A stretch of DNA of 64,000 bases from Advenella mandrilli (GTDB lineage: Bacteria; Pseudomonadota; Gammaproteobacteria; Burkholderiales; Burkholderiaceae_B). Where the stretch lies: assembly GCF_016595155.1 (NCBI RefSeq), contig NZ_JAENGP010000001.1, positions 62,001-126,000 of the forward strand, written 5' to 3'. This document shows, piece after piece, positions 36,242 to 45,588 of the stretch. The position numbers and the translations under genes were made by a program. Position 1 is the first letter of the stretch, and each line of letters opens with the position of its first letter. A model generated the notes under the pieces. That model was not told where the DNA came from. It saw nothing but the letters and a program-made list of their open reading frames with translations, and made no database searches.

Positions 36242-37038
36242 ATACCAGAAAATATGAAACGATTCTGTTCAGCTACAGGGAAGGTATCGCTTATATTACT
36301 CTGAACCGCCCCGAACGCCTGAATAGTTTTACCAGCCAGATGCACGAAGAGCTCAGGGATGTTATTTCCCTGCTTGAATCCCGGGTGGATTTGCGCGGGG
36401 TTATCCTGACCGGTGCCGGACGGGGGTTTTGTGCCGGTCAAGACTTGAGTGAGCGTAAACCCCTGCAACCGGGTGAAGTGCGTGATTTGGGTGAAAGCCT
36501 TGAAAAAAATTACAAGCCGCTGGTCATGCGCTTGCGTGCCTTGCCAGTACCGGTGGTGTGCTTTGTCAATGGGGTAGCGGCCGGAGCCGGGTTTAGTCTG
36601 GTGTTGGCCTGTGACATTATTTACGCAGTCCAGTCGGCCAAATTCATTCAGGCGTTTGCCAAAATCGGCTTAATTCCCGATGCCGGATCAACCCACTTCT
36701 TGCCACGTTTAATAGGCACTCAACGCGCCATGGCCGCTTCTATGCTGGCCCAGCCGATTTCTGCCGAACAGGCCCAGGCGTGGGGAATGATCTGGAAATG
36801 CATTCCGGATGAATCCTTGCAGGACGAAATTGCGCAAATACATCAAACCCTGCTAAATGGGGCTACCAAGGCCCTGGCGGCCACCAAACAGGCCATTTAT
36901 GCCAGCAGTGAGAATACATTGGAGCAGCAGCTTGACCTGGAAACCGAGTTGCAGCGGGAAATGGGGGCAACCAAAGACTATCGAGAGGGCTCTGTTGCCT
37001 TTATTGAAAAACGTTCTCCCGTATTCCAGGGTGCTTAG
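36238..37038 (+). CDS. Enoyl-CoA hydratase/isomerase (crotonase family)
   Basis: A 266-residue crotonase-fold enzyme, probably hydrating or isomerising an enoyl-CoA. Oxyanion-hole motifs are visible: GAGRGFCAGQDLSER and NGVAAGAGFSLVLACD. The position of the PaaG/MCAD-type catalytic acid in IGLIPDAGSTHFLPRLIG has Asp rather than Glu, as in PaaG-like isomerases. It overlaps the upstream ACAD gene by 4 bp and ends this operon. Confidence 0.88.
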   Translation: MNTRKYETILFSYREGIAYITLNRPERLNSFTSQMHEELRDVISLLESRVDLRGVILTGAGRGFCAGQDLSERKPLQPGEVRDLGESLEKNYKPLVMRLRALPVPVVCFVNGVAAGAGFSLVLACDIIYAVQSAKFIQAFAKIGLIPDAGSTHFLPRLIGTQRAMAASMLAQPISAEQAQAWGMIWKCIPDESLQDEIAQIHQTLLNGATKALAATKQAIYASSENTLEQQLDLETELQREMGATKDYREGSVAFIEKRSPVFQGA

Positions 37039-37059
37039 TCTTTATTAATTTGCCAAGCT

Positions 37060-37845
37060 TCAGGCATTGGCAGGCAGTTCAAAGCGGTGTAAACAAACAC
37101 CGCTTTTTTTTATTTCTATATAGCCACCGCGAACCGGTGCCTGATCATATTCCCAGTCGGGCAAGACCCAGCGTTCATAGGTGGTGCCATTAAGAATGCT
37201 TGTATGATGCCCCGGCTTGTGGGTATGGCCGTGGATCAGGGTACGGACCTGGGGGTCTTCAAGAAAGGCCTGTTCTATGGCGGCAACAGAGACGTCCATC
37301 ATGGTGTTGTTTTTATATTGATGCGAATTTCTGCTTTTGTTGCGGATGTGGTTGGCAATACGATGGCGCAACCTGCGGGGCAGGGCAAGGAATGTAGCCT
37401 GAATAAAGCGGTTGTGCACGATTTTTCTGAAACGTTGATAAGCCGGGTCATCGGTGCAGTATTCGTCTCCGTGGCTAAGGCGTATGGGGCCTGCCACCGA
37501 CTTTATCATAACGGTGTCTGCCAGAAGTGTGGCATTGACCTGCCTGGCCAGTGTGTCCCGGATAAGAAAATCACGGTTCCCATGCATTAAATACAAGGGG
37601 ATTTGGGCGGCTGTTTGTTTTAGCTGGTTTAGGGCTTCCTGTAACCAGGGTTCGGATGAGGTCAGGGCGATGTCGTCACCAGCCCAGAAATCAAAAATAT
37701 CCCCAGCCAATACCAGCGCATTGGCATGCGCGCGGGCACTGGCCAGAAAGGCATAAAATGCCTGTCTGGTTTTGGGGATATGCTCGCCCAGATGAATATC
37801 CGAGGCGAGCCAGAACGTTCCGTCTAGCGAAAGTTTATTCAACAA
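37060..37845 (-). CDS. lpxH: UDP-2,3-diacylglucosamine diphosphatase
   Basis: A calcineurin-like metallophosphoesterase that splits UDP-2,3-diacylglucosamine to lipid X in lipid A synthesis, acting at the inner face of the cytoplasmic membrane. The metal-binding motifs appear in order: [29 protein letters not shown] and IHGHTHKPG. The 261 residues fit the family. No ATG fits; translation starts at TTG (37845 or 37842), overlapping the end of the isomerase gene by 11 bp. Confidence 0.92.
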   Translation of the reverse strand: MLNKLSLDGTFWLASDIHLGEHIPKTRQAFYAFLASARAHANALVLAGDIFDFWAGDDIALTSSEPWLQEALNQLKQTAAQIPLYLMHGNRDFLIRDTLARQVNATLLADTVMIKSVAGPIRLSHGDEYCTDDPAYQRFRKIVHNRFIQATFLALPRRLRHRIANHIRNKSRNSHQYKNNTMMDVSVAAIEQAFLEDPQVRTLIHGHTHKPGHHTSILNGTTYERWVLPDWEYDQAPVRGGYIEIKKSGVCLHRFELPANA

Positions 37846-38461
37846 TGCTTGCTTTCTGGATAATCACGTCATCGGCAGGGACATCCTGGTGGAAGCCACG
37901 ATTGCCGGTTTTTACGTTTTCAATCTGGTCAACAATGTCGGTGCCTTCAACTACTTTACCAAAAACGGCATAACCCCAGCCTTGCGCGGTAGGTGCGGTA
38001 TGGTTCAGGAAGTCGTTGTTATTCGAGTTAATGAAAAACTGGGCCGAGGCAGAGTGTGGATCGTTGGTGCGCGCCATGGCAACGGTATATTTATCGTTTT
38101 TCAGGCCATTATTGGCTTCGTTTGTAATGGGGGCACGGGTGTTCTTTTCTTTCATGCCGGGCTGCATGCCGCCGCCCTGGACCATGAAATTTTTAATAAC
38201 ACGATGGAAAATAACGTTGTCATAAAAGCCTTCTTTGACATAGTCCAGAAAGTTTTCTGCGGTGACAGGGGCTTTTTCTGTATTCAGTTCAATCACGATA
38301 TCGCCGTGGTTGGTTTCCAGTTTGACACGGGGTAGTGTGCTCATTGTTGATTCCTTTGTTGTTGGAGAAGTTTCAGTAGCCAGTGAAGCAGGCACGATGG
38401 CAAGCCCACTTAGCAATACTAATGAACGGGCAAGCAGGCTTGCCCTGGAAAATAAATGCAT
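37835..38461 (-). CDS. Cyclophilin-type peptidyl-prolyl isomerase with signal peptide and internal start
   Basis: Catalyses cis-trans isomerisation of peptidyl-prolyl bonds. The long form (208 residues) starts with an apparent signal peptide ([20 protein letters not shown], ending PASLA near residue 28) and would be periplasmic. A second ATG at 38344 begins [15 protein letters not shown], exactly where cytosolic PpiB proteins begin, and has its own AAGGA site. The catalytic core shows [14 protein letters not shown] and [13 protein letters not shown]. Either two products are made or one start is residual. It follows the TPR gene by 2 bp. Confidence 0.9.
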   Translation of the reverse strand: MHLFSRASLLARSLVLLSGLAIVPASLATETSPTTKESTMSTLPRVKLETNHGDIVIELNTEKAPVTAENFLDYVKEGFYDNVIFHRVIKNFMVQGGGMQPGMKEKNTRAPITNEANNGLKNDKYTVAMARTNDPHSASAQFFINSNNNDFLNHTAPTAQGWGYAVFGKVVEGTDIVDQIENVKTGNRGFHQDVPADDVIIQKASIVE

Positions 38462-38463
38462 GG

Positions 38464-39096
38464 CTAGTTTCCGTTGATGATTCGTTTTGTTGCGGCGGCC
38501 TGTGTGGCGGCACCGGTAACGCCGTTTAGCACAGCCTGATCAAAAGAATGGTTGGCCATAATGAGTTGAACCAGCCCCAGGTTGCGATGAGCAATACCAT
38601 ATTGGGGATTAATGCTAATGGCCATTCTTAGGGATTCATTAGCCAGGTCCAGCAAGCCATCCTTCAGTTGCAGGGTGGCCATGTTGTTCCAGGGTTCGGC
38701 AAGTTCAGGATATTTGCTGGTCATGTCCTGGTAAACGTCAATGGCTTCGGCGGTTCTTCCCAGCCCGGTCAAGGCGCGTGCCCGCAGGAAACGCAGCTGC
38801 ACATCGGTACCGGGTTGTTCCATATAAGAAACCGTTGGCTGTTTTTTTTCAATTTCGTTCAGGGCCTGCTGGAATTTGCCACTGGCAATTAGCTGGTTGA
38901 TGCGAATGCTGGCCTGCACTGGGGTTTCGGGAAGCGAGGTGTCGACCGAGGGCTCGAGCTTTTTCAGAATATCGGCCAGGGCCTGCCAGCCACCGTCGGG
39001 TTTGGCGGCAGAGGGTTCTTGTGCGCTTGCACTATGCATGAATAATGATAGTGTAGCGATGGCGGCCCATTTGAAAAAATTTAATCGTTGTCTCAC
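38464..39096 (-). CDS. Secreted tetratricopeptide-repeat protein
   Basis: A 210-residue protein with a signal peptide ending HSASAQ near residue 26, so probably periplasmic. The rest is helical, with TPR-like repeats: [40 protein letters not shown] and [16 protein letters not shown] proteins mediate protein contacts; no specific partner is known. It is upstream of the isomerase and lpxH genes and divergent from cysS. Confidence 0.8.
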   Translation of the reverse strand: MRQRLNFFKWAAIATLSLFMHSASAQEPSAAKPDGGWQALADILKKLEPSVDTSLPETPVQASIRINQLIASGKFQQALNEIEKKQPTVSYMEQPGTDVQLRFLRARALTGLGRTAEAIDVYQDMTSKYPELAEPWNNMATLQLKDGLLDLANESLRMAISINPQYGIAHRNLGLVQLIMANHSFDQAVLNGVTGAATQAAATKRIINGN

Positions 39097-39156
39097 TGAT
39101 TATCCAAAAAATAATTGATCCATAAATTAAACCAGGTGCAGATATGCAGATGGAAT

Positions 39157-39165
39157 TGCTATACT
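39157..39165 (+). promoter_or_regulatory. Extended -10 promoter upstream of cysS
   Basis: TGCTATACT is a near-consensus extended -10 element (TGnTATAAT). No good -35 is needed for this type. The predicted start near 39172 gives a leader of about 120 nt before cysS. Confidence 0.5.
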
Positions 39166-39248
39166 TCCGATATTGCGTATTTTAGCCTTAGTTCAGATTA
39201 GAACGTATTAAACTCTCACTGAACCTGATTAAATTCTTCGATTAACTG

Positions 39249-39278
39249 CATCTGGCATTTTATGCCGGATGATTTTTT
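39249..39278 (+). terminator. Intrinsic terminator 14 bp before cysS (candidate attenuator)
   Basis: CATCTGGCAT pairs with ATGCCGGATG (one G-U pair) around a TTT loop, followed by a six-T run at 39273-39278. It stands in the sense direction between the extended -10 promoter and the cysS ATG. It could end a short RNA or attenuate cysS. A further possible stem in the leader is GTTCAG/CTGAAC. Confidence 0.6.
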
Positions 39279-39291
39279 GTCTCTTTTTTCT

Positions 39292-40743
39292 ATGCATATC
39301 TATAACTCTCTATCCCGTACGAAAGAGCCGTTCAAGACGGTTGAACCCAATAAGGTGCGCATGTATGTATGTGGGATGACAGTGTATGACTATTGCCATT
39401 TGGGTCATGCCCGGATGCTGGTCAGCTTTGATGTTGTGCAGCGCTGGTTGCGGGAAAAAGGATATGAAGTTACTTATGTTCGTAACATTACGGATATTGA
39501 CGATAAAATCATCCGCAAGGCGGTAGCCACCAATAAAACCCTGGCCGACGTGACCGGTTTCTACACCAATGCCATGCATGCAGATGAAAGGGCATTGGGA
39601 GTCCAGGCGCCAGATCATGAGCCCCGTGCCACCTTGCATGTGCCGGGTATGCTGGAAATAATCCAGCAGTTGCAGGAAAAGGGCCTGGCTTATCAGTCTG
39701 ATGACGGTGATGTTAATTTTGCCGTGCGTAAGTTTGAAGGCTATGGCAAATTGTCTGGCCGTTCCCTGGATGACATGCGTGCGGGTGAGCGGGTGGCCGT
39801 TTCCTCAAGCAAGCAAGATCCCCTTGATTTTGTATTGTGGAAATCCGCCAAGGAAGATGAGCCCGGTGACTCCAAGTGGGCGTCGCCTTATGGGTTCGGA
39901 CGTCCAGGCTGGCATATCGAATGCTCGGCCATGAGTAAAGCGTTGCTGGGCCTGCCCCTTGATATCCATGGTGGCGGTCCTGATTTGAAATTCCCCCACC
40001 ATGAAAATGAAATTGCCCAGACCGAAGGCGCTTATGGCGGCAGTCTGGCCAATGTCTGGATGCATTGCGGTCCTTTAATGGTGGATAACGACAAAATGTC
40101 GAAATCGCTGGGTAACTTCCGTACCATTCGCCAAACCGTAGGGGCCAGTGATGAGGCCGGCGAGTCGGCAGATTATGAATGGAACCCGCGTGAAGCCGAA
40201 ATGTTGCGCTTTTTCATTGTGCGTAATCATTATCGCAGCCCGCAAAACTTCACCCCCGACAACCTTTTTGATGCCCAGGCGGCTATTGACCGTATTTACC
40301 AGACGCTTAATAACGTGGGTGTACAGGAAGCCGACATAGACTGGTCTTCCAGCTATGCAGTCGCTTTCAAGGCTGCCATGGACGATGATTTTAATACGGC
40401 GGTTGCCGTCTCGGTGCTGTTTGAAATGGCTACCGAAGCCAATCGTTTGCAGTCAAAAGAACTGGTGGGCCAGATCAAGGCACTGGGTGGCATTTTAGGG
40501 TTGCTGTCACACGATCCTGAAACCTATTTGCGTTCTATAACACGTTATACCCGCAAAAATCCTGGGGCTGCGGATGCTGACGTGCTTGCTGAAGACCAGA
40601 TCAATACCATGGTTGAGCAACGTTCACAGGCCAAGAAAGACAAGGATTTTGCCTTGGCCGACCAGATTCGTAACACGCTTAAAGAAGCAGGGGTGGAACT
40701 GGAAGATAAACCGGGTGGGTTGACGCAATGGCGCAGGGTATAG
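39292..40743 (+). CDS. cysS: Cysteinyl-tRNA synthetase
   Basis: A class I aminoacyl-tRNA synthetase that charges tRNA-Cys. The 483-residue product begins [14 protein letters not shown], the usual CysS N-terminus; a reading ten codons longer would start inside the terminator hairpin and is not preferred. The HIGH motif is HLGH (36-39), the KMSKS motif lies near residues 267-271, and zinc ligands are Cys27, Cys in HIECSAMS and the HHENEIAQ His/Glu. No clear ribosome-binding site is seen. Confidence 0.96.
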   Translation: MHIYNSLSRTKEPFKTVEPNKVRMYVCGMTVYDYCHLGHARMLVSFDVVQRWLREKGYEVTYVRNITDIDDKIIRKAVATNKTLADVTGFYTNAMHADERALGVQAPDHEPRATLHVPGMLEIIQQLQEKGLAYQSDDGDVNFAVRKFEGYGKLSGRSLDDMRAGERVAVSSSKQDPLDFVLWKSAKEDEPGDSKWASPYGFGRPGWHIECSAMSKALLGLPLDIHGGGPDLKFPHHENEIAQTEGAYGGSLANVWMHCGPLMVDNDKMSKSLGNFRTIRQTVGASDEAGESADYEWNPREAEMLRFFIVRNHYRSPQNFTPDNLFDAQAAIDRIYQTLNNVGVQEADIDWSSSYAVAFKAAMDDDFNTAVAVSVLFEMATEANRLQSKELVGQIKALGGILGLLSHDPETYLRSITRYTRKNPGAADADVLAEDQINTMVEQRSQAKKDKDFALADQIRNTLKEAGVELEDKPGGLTQWRRV

Positions 40744-40752
40744 GGGTAAAAA

Positions 40753-41394
40753 ATGACACAAGTAATACCCGGACAGGCCTGTAAACCTGACTACTGGGAT
40801 GAGGCGGTTAGTTATCTAATGAAACGGGATCGCATTCTTCGTAAAATCATTCCTGCTCATGATGGTGTCTGGCTGGCCAGTAACAAAACGCCTTTTGTTA
40901 CTCTGGCGCGTGCCATTGTAGGGCAGCAGGTGTCTGTTAATACCGCCGAAGCGACCTGGAAAAAATTTACCACCTTATGTGGCAGTCGTCCTACACCGGT
41001 TAAAGTGCTGGAATACGATGTCGAGCAGCTTAGGGCTGCCGGTCTGGCCAAAAGAAAATCGGAATATATTCTGGATTTGGCCATGCATTTCAATGAAAAG
41101 AAGGTGCACCCGGCAAAATGGTCTAAAATGAGCGATGAAGAAATTATTGATGAACTGTGCAGCATTCGTGGCATTGGTCGTTGGACGGCAGAAATGTTTT
41201 TAATATTCAATTTGCATCGGCCAGACGTTTTACCGATTGATGACCCAAGACTGTTAAAAGCAATCTCAATGCATTATTTTAGCGGAGAGCCGGTATCCCG
41301 CTATGAAGCCAGAGAGGTGGCGCAAACGTGGCAACCCTGGCGTACGGTGGCAACGTGGTATTTATGGCGTAGCCAGGAATCCGTAGCCAATTAA
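40753..41394 (+). CDS. DNA-3-methyladenine glycosylase (AlkA-type, HhH-GPD)
   Basis: A base-excision repair glycosylase of 213 residues. The helix-hairpin-helix [16 protein letters not shown] is followed by the catalytic Asp region LPIDDPRL near residue 161. It is shorter than E. coli AlkA because it lacks the N-terminal beta domain, like many short bacterial homologues. It starts 9 bp after cysS and precedes accA, an order I know from Bordetella-type genomes. Confidence 0.88.
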   Translation: MTQVIPGQACKPDYWDEAVSYLMKRDRILRKIIPAHDGVWLASNKTPFVTLARAIVGQQVSVNTAEATWKKFTTLCGSRPTPVKVLEYDVEQLRAAGLAKRKSEYILDLAMHFNEKKVHPAKWSKMSDEEIIDELCSIRGIGRWTAEMFLIFNLHRPDVLPIDDPRLLKAISMHYFSGEPVSRYEAREVAQTWQPWRTVATWYLWRSQESVAN

Positions 41395-41432
41395 GCCCAC
41401 TTCCAGCAAGATTCATATTAAAATCAAAAACC

Positions 41433-42389
41433 ATGAAATTTACATTTTTAGACTTTGAAAAACCCATTGCCGAGCTTGAACAGAAAATTGAGCAGCTGCG
41501 TCACGTCTCTTCTGATTCTGCAGTAGATATTTCAGAAGAAATCGGGCGTTTGCAGCAAAAAAGCGAAGCGCTTACAACCAATATTTATGCCAAGCTTACC
41601 CCTTGGCAAACAGCATTGGTGGCCCGTCATCCCCAGCGTCCCTATACGTTTGACTATGTTCGTGAAATTTTTACCGATTTCCACGAATTACACGGTGACC
41701 GGATGTTCAAGGATGACCAGGCCATTGTAGGCGGGCTGGCTCGCTTCAATGGCGAGGCCTGCATGGTTATCGGGCACCAAAAAGGGCGAGACACCAAAGA
41801 GCGTGCCAAGCGTAATTTTGGCATGCCACGTCCCGAAGGTTATCGCAAGGCCTTGCGTTTAATGCGCCTGGCTGAAAAATTCAATTTGCCGGTATTCACT
41901 TTTGTTGACACTCCAGGCGCCTATCCGGGCATCGATGCCGAAGAACGTGGCCAGTCAGAGGCCATTGGTCATAATCTGTATGCCATGGCTGAGCTTAAAG
42001 TGCCCATTATTGCCACGATTATCGGTGAGGGCGGTTCAGGAGGCGCTTTGGCCATTGCAGTAGGTGATGTGGTGCAAATGTTGCAATATTCCACCTACAG
42101 CGTCATTTCGCCCGAAGGGTGTGCTTCTATTTTATGGCGCAGTCCTGATAAGGCCCCCATTGCTGCCGAGGCCCTGTCCATCACGGCCAATCGTTTGCTT
42201 GAACTGGGCCTGATCGACCGGGTTGTGCCCGAGCCGGTAGGGGGTGCGCATCGCGATGTCACGGCTATGTCCCGTGCCTTGCGTCGTGCCTTAAGCGAAG
42301 CATTGCGACAGGTTGCCAATGTAGATCCCCAGGAACTTGTTAATAAACGTCTGGAACGCTTGCTGTCTTATGGCCGGGTCCAGGAATAA
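41433..42389 (+). CDS. accA: Acetyl-CoA carboxylase carboxyltransferase, alpha subunit
   Basis: With AccD it transfers the carboxyl group from biotin to acetyl-CoA, making malonyl-CoA for fatty acid synthesis. The 318 residues begin [20 protein letters not shown] and include [45 protein letters not shown] and [14 protein letters not shown], all diagnostic of AccA. Confidence 0.97.
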   Translation: MKFTFLDFEKPIAELEQKIEQLRHVSSDSAVDISEEIGRLQQKSEALTTNIYAKLTPWQTALVARHPQRPYTFDYVREIFTDFHELHGDRMFKDDQAIVGGLARFNGEACMVIGHQKGRDTKERAKRNFGMPRPEGYRKALRLMRLAEKFNLPVFTFVDTPGAYPGIDAEERGQSEAIGHNLYAMAELKVPIIATIIGEGGSGGALAIAVGDVVQMLQYSTYSVISPEGCASILWRSPDKAPIAAEALSITANRLLELGLIDRVVPEPVGGAHRDVTAMSRALRRALSEALRQVANVDPQELVNKRLERLLSYGRVQE

Positions 42390-43431
42390 ACAGCCCGGTC
42401 AACCAAAAGCGTCTTTTCTTAAAGACGCTTTTTTATCAGCCCCCCTGCATGCGTTTTTTCGGATGGCCAAACGCCAGCACATACCGGTGGTGGTGGTTGG
42501 CGTCAGTGGCGGGCCAGATTCGGCCATGTTGCTGGTGTATGCCACCCATATTGCCCGCCAATACCAGGTAAGGGTTCAGGGGGTGCACGTACACCATGGT
42601 TTGCAGGCCATTGCCGATCAATGGGTTTCGCATACGCTGGCGCTGGCTAAAATACTTCATGTGGATTGCAGTATTGAATACGTCAAGGTAGATGCCGCAT
42701 CAGGCCTGGGCACAGAGGCAGCTGCACGAAACGCACGCTACCAGGCCTATGAGGATTTTGCGGCCAGAACCGGCATCCGGCATTTTTTGCTGGCCCACCA
42801 TCTTTATGATCAGACTGAAACCGTTTTGCTACGCCTGTTGCGGGGTGCCGGCGTGCAGGGTATGGCGGCCATGGCGCCACATACACAAAGAGGTGAGCTG
42901 CATTTTTATCGTCCCTGGTTAGAGGTAAGCCGGCAGAACATTCTGGATGTCACCCAACAGTTTGCCCAGGAAACCGGCTGGCAAGCCGTGTACGACCCCA
43001 CCAATACCGATCCCAAATATACTCGTGCTGCCGTACGGGAAATGCTGGTGCCCGCGCTAGATGAGCGCTGGCAGGGCTGGCGTAAAAACCTGGCTCGTCA
43101 CAGTCGTTTAATGGCAGAAAACGCCCTGTTATTAAAAGATCTGGCGCAAATGGATTATGCGGGGCTGGAGTCCAGCACTGATAACCGCAGTTTTGCTTTA
43201 GGTAAATGGCGCGAGCTACCTGGGCATCGCCAAGCCAATCTGATGCGTTATTGGCTTGATCTGCAAAATATTGCCATGCCAACCGAAGCAAGACTTAGCG
43301 AGTGGATAAAGCAGTTGCGCCAACTTCACCAAATGGGATCTGACCGTAACCTGCGGCTAAAACATGGCAATCGTGAGATACGTGTGGTTAATGGCAGGGT
43401 TGTCATGGTCTCTGGCATACAGAAGGATTAA
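42370..43431 (+). CDS. tilS: tRNA(Ile)-lysidine synthase
   Basis: Modifies C34 of tRNA-Ile(CAU) to lysidine with ATP and lysine, so that it reads AUA. The PP-loop motif [11 protein letters not shown] is near the N-terminus, followed by [18 protein letters not shown] and [30 protein letters not shown]. The start is uncertain. The ATG at 42370 overlaps accA by 20 bp but leaves a terminator hairpin inside the gene, while the ATG at 42463 gives a compact N-terminus 14 residues before SGGPDS. Neither has a clear ribosome-binding site. Confidence 0.9.
   Translation: MAGSRNKQPGQPKASFLKDAFLSAPLHAFFRMAKRQHIPVVVVGVSGGPDSAMLLVYATHIARQYQVRVQGVHVHHGLQAIADQWVSHTLALAKILHVDCSIEYVKVDAASGLGTEAAARNARYQAYEDFAARTGIRHFLLAHHLYDQTETVLLRLLRGAGVQGMAAMAPHTQRGELHFYRPWLEVSRQNILDVTQQFAQETGWQAVYDPTNTDPKYTRAAVREMLVPALDERWQGWRKNLARHSRLMAENALLLKDLAQMDYAGLESSTDNRSFALGKWRELPGHRQANLMRYWLDLQNIAMPTEARLSEWIKQLRQLHQMGSDRNLRLKHGNREIRVVNGRVVMVSGIQKD
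42407..42434 (+). terminator. Intrinsic terminator after accA, inside the tilS reading frame
   Basis: A perfect 10-bp stem AAGCGTCTTT/AAAGACGCTT with loop TCTT and a T-run, 17 bp after the accA stop. It lies within the longest tilS reading frame, which argues for the downstream tilS start or for partial termination. Confidence 0.7.
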
Positions 43432-43477
43432 AATGAGCCTGGGCTTTTCGTTAAGTTAAATACGGTAGTCAGGTTTC

Positions 43478-44173
43478 ATGCAATCATCTTTGTTCAAATC
43501 TTTTCCCCTTAATACGCTTGGCCGTGATTTTGCAGTGGGTGACATTCACGGCATGTATTCCCTGCTGGAAAAAAAGCTGGCCGCGGTTAATTTTAATCCA
43601 CAAAAAGATCGCCTGTTTTCGGTAGGAGACTTGGTGAACCGGGGGCCAGAATCTTCCCGTGTCATGTCTTTTCTGGCACAGCCCTGGTTTCATGCCATCA
43701 AAGGCAATCATGAAGATATCGCCATCTGTTCGGCAACCGATCCAAATTATAGGGATTTGATGCTAAGAATTGGTGGTGCCTGGTTAATGGATAAACCCCA
43801 AAAAGAGCAAGCCCGGATTCGGCAGGCCTTTGCCGCCTTGCCTTTGGCCATAGAAGTGCAAACGCCGGCCGGAAAAATTGGCCTGGTTCATGCTGAATGT
43901 CCCTTGGATTCATGGGATGACATGGTTTTTCTTTTGAAAGCAGGCAAGCAAGATGCCTTACATCTGGAAGAGAAGTTGTGCTGGTCCAGAAGACGGTTTA
44001 AAGACCGGGATGAAACCCTCATACAGGGTGTACACGCCTTGATAGTTGGACATAACGTGGTTGAAGGCGTGCAGCTAATGGGCAATACCTATTACATTGA
44101 AACCGGCGCTTTCTTGCTGGATAGAGAGCATGGCATGACATTGCTGGAATTGGCAACATTGAAGCCGTTATGA
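43478..44173 (+). CDS. Serine/threonine protein phosphatase (PrpA/lambda-phosphatase-like)
   Basis: A 231-residue calcineurin-type metallophosphatase. The motifs GDIHGMYSLLE, GDLVNRGPESS and KGNHED bind the two metals; VHAECP and HN in ALIVGHNVV supply the later His ligands. The family includes E. coli PrpA/PrpB and the phage lambda phosphatase, which act on phosphoproteins and small phosphates. It stands 46 bp after tilS and is the last gene before the accessory block. Confidence 0.85.
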   Translation: MQSSLFKSFPLNTLGRDFAVGDIHGMYSLLEKKLAAVNFNPQKDRLFSVGDLVNRGPESSRVMSFLAQPWFHAIKGNHEDIAICSATDPNYRDLMLRIGGAWLMDKPQKEQARIRQAFAALPLAIEVQTPAGKIGLVHAECPLDSWDDMVFLLKAGKQDALHLEEKLCWSRRRFKDRDETLIQGVHALIVGHNVVEGVQLMGNTYYIETGAFLLDREHGMTLLELATLKPL

Positions 44174-44288
44174 GGCTTTGTGTTTATTGGTTTTGTCAGT
44201 TATGAAAATAATTAATAACTGATATTCATTGATCTCGACTGTGTAATATTTAATACTTATTCCATGGCATTAAAACAGGTAGAGAGAC

Positions 44289-45083
44289 ATGAACACAACA
44301 GAAAAAAATGCTGCAATACCAGAAAATTTTACCGGGCAATTGCTGAAGGGGAAATCAGCCATTGTTACCGGTTGTGCGGCAGAGGTGGGGATTGGTCGTG
44401 CAGTAGCTATTTTATTGGCTGCTCATGGGGCAAAAGTAGCGGTTGTTGATATTGATGGTGAGCGCGCTATTGAGCTTGCCCGTTCGCTTGGGCCGGAACA
44501 TTTGGGTATTCAATGCGATATTACCAAAGAAAGTGACTGTAAGACAGTCGCTGATAAAACGCAAAATGCTTTTGGTGCCGTAGATGTGCTGGTTAATAAT
44601 GCGGGGATCTTCGCAAAGAAACCATTCCTTGATATCAGTATAGAAGAGTTCGACAGGATCATGCATATCAATGCGCACGGTACTTTCCTGATGACTCGGG
44701 CAGTGCTTCCTATGATGTTGGCCCAAGGACGCGGCAATATGATTTTTGTTTCGTCCACGGCTGCCCAGCGTGGTGGTGGCGTTTATGGCAGCAGCCATTA
44801 CATCGCTTCAAAAGGTGCAATGAGCGCTTTTGCCTTGGGTATTGCACGTGAATATGGTGCTCAGGGAATACGTTCCAATGTGTTGGCGCCCAATCTGATT
44901 AAAACAGACTCGGTATTGGACATGTCTTCCGAACAACGGGTAGCCATAGAAAAAAATGTGCCACTGCAGCGTTCTGGCAGCATCTGGGATGTAGCAGGTT
45001 CGGCCCTGTTTCTGGCATCAGATTTGTCAGCCTATATAACCGGCGCCACCGTTGATATCAATGGTGGATTTCATATCCGGTAA
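44289..45083 (+). CDS. SDR-family NAD(P)-dependent oxidoreductase
   Basis: A 264-residue short-chain dehydrogenase. The cofactor site reads IVTGCAAEVGIGRAVA, slightly unusual because Cys-Ala-Ala-Glu replaces the common Gly-rich spacing. NNAGIF and YIASKGAMSAFALG (catalytic Tyr/Lys) are present, and VDINGGFHIR ends the protein. It heads a three-gene run with a VOC protein and a flavoprotein, whose shared substrate is unknown. Confidence 0.84.
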   Translation: MNTTEKNAAIPENFTGQLLKGKSAIVTGCAAEVGIGRAVAILLAAHGAKVAVVDIDGERAIELARSLGPEHLGIQCDITKESDCKTVADKTQNAFGAVDVLVNNAGIFAKKPFLDISIEEFDRIMHINAHGTFLMTRAVLPMMLAQGRGNMIFVSSTAAQRGGGVYGSSHYIASKGAMSAFALGIAREYGAQGIRSNVLAPNLIKTDSVLDMSSEQRVAIEKNVPLQRSGSIWDVAGSALFLASDLSAYITGATVDINGGFHIR

Positions 45084-45128
45084 ATTTTTTTAATACTTAT
45101 GCAGTTTTGAAATTCTTAGGAGGAGTTT

Positions 45129-45536
45129 ATGTCTATTGTCAGACTGGATCATTACAACATTGCACCCAAAGACATGGAAGCAACCGTGCAATTTTATGTT
45201 GATGTTATTGGATTAACCGTTGGATACCGACCTGATTTCGGTGTCCCGGGTTATTGGCTATATGCTGGAGATCGCTCTGTGCTTCATCTTTTGGGTAATG
45301 ATGAAAGAAGTACCGGACCTACCGGTAGGGTTGATCATATCGCTTTTTGGGGTAAAGACGTTGGCAAGATGATTAAACGGCTGAAAAGCAAAAATGTGCC
45401 ATATAAATTACGCACAATAGAGTCGGCCAAAATGCATCAGATTTTTGTAACGGATGTGGATGGCTTGTCTCTTGAAATAGGTTTTTCCAGTGATGAACCT
45501 GTGCCTGAAGGTTCGGGGCAAACGTTCGGTTTGTAA
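45129..45536 (+). CDS. VOC-family (glyoxalase/dioxygenase fold) protein
   Basis: A 135-residue single VOC domain with paired beta-alpha-beta-beta-beta units: LDHYNIAPKDMEATVQFYVD and VDHIAFWGKDVGKMIKRLK. Likely metal ligands are His in LDHYNI, His in VDHIAF and Glu in LEIGF. Members may be isomerases, lyases or dioxygenases, so the reaction is open. AGGAGGAG gives a very strong ribosome-binding site. A small hairpin (45542-45557) separates it from the next gene. Confidence 0.82.
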   Translation: MSIVRLDHYNIAPKDMEATVQFYVDVIGLTVGYRPDFGVPGYWLYAGDRSVLHLLGNDERSTGPTGRVDHIAFWGKDVGKMIKRLKSKNVPYKLRTIESAKMHQIFVTDVDGLSLEIGFSSDEPVPEGSGQTFGL

Positions 45537-45588
45537 TCTTGGCCGACAAGGGTCGGCAATGAAAATATTATAAAGTGAGACAAAGCAG

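Noticed and set aside
39144-39185. Possible 13-codon leader peptide before cysS with one Cys codon
   Set aside because: It spans the extended -10 element, so it would not be transcribed from that promoter, and a single Cys codon gives little regulatory power.
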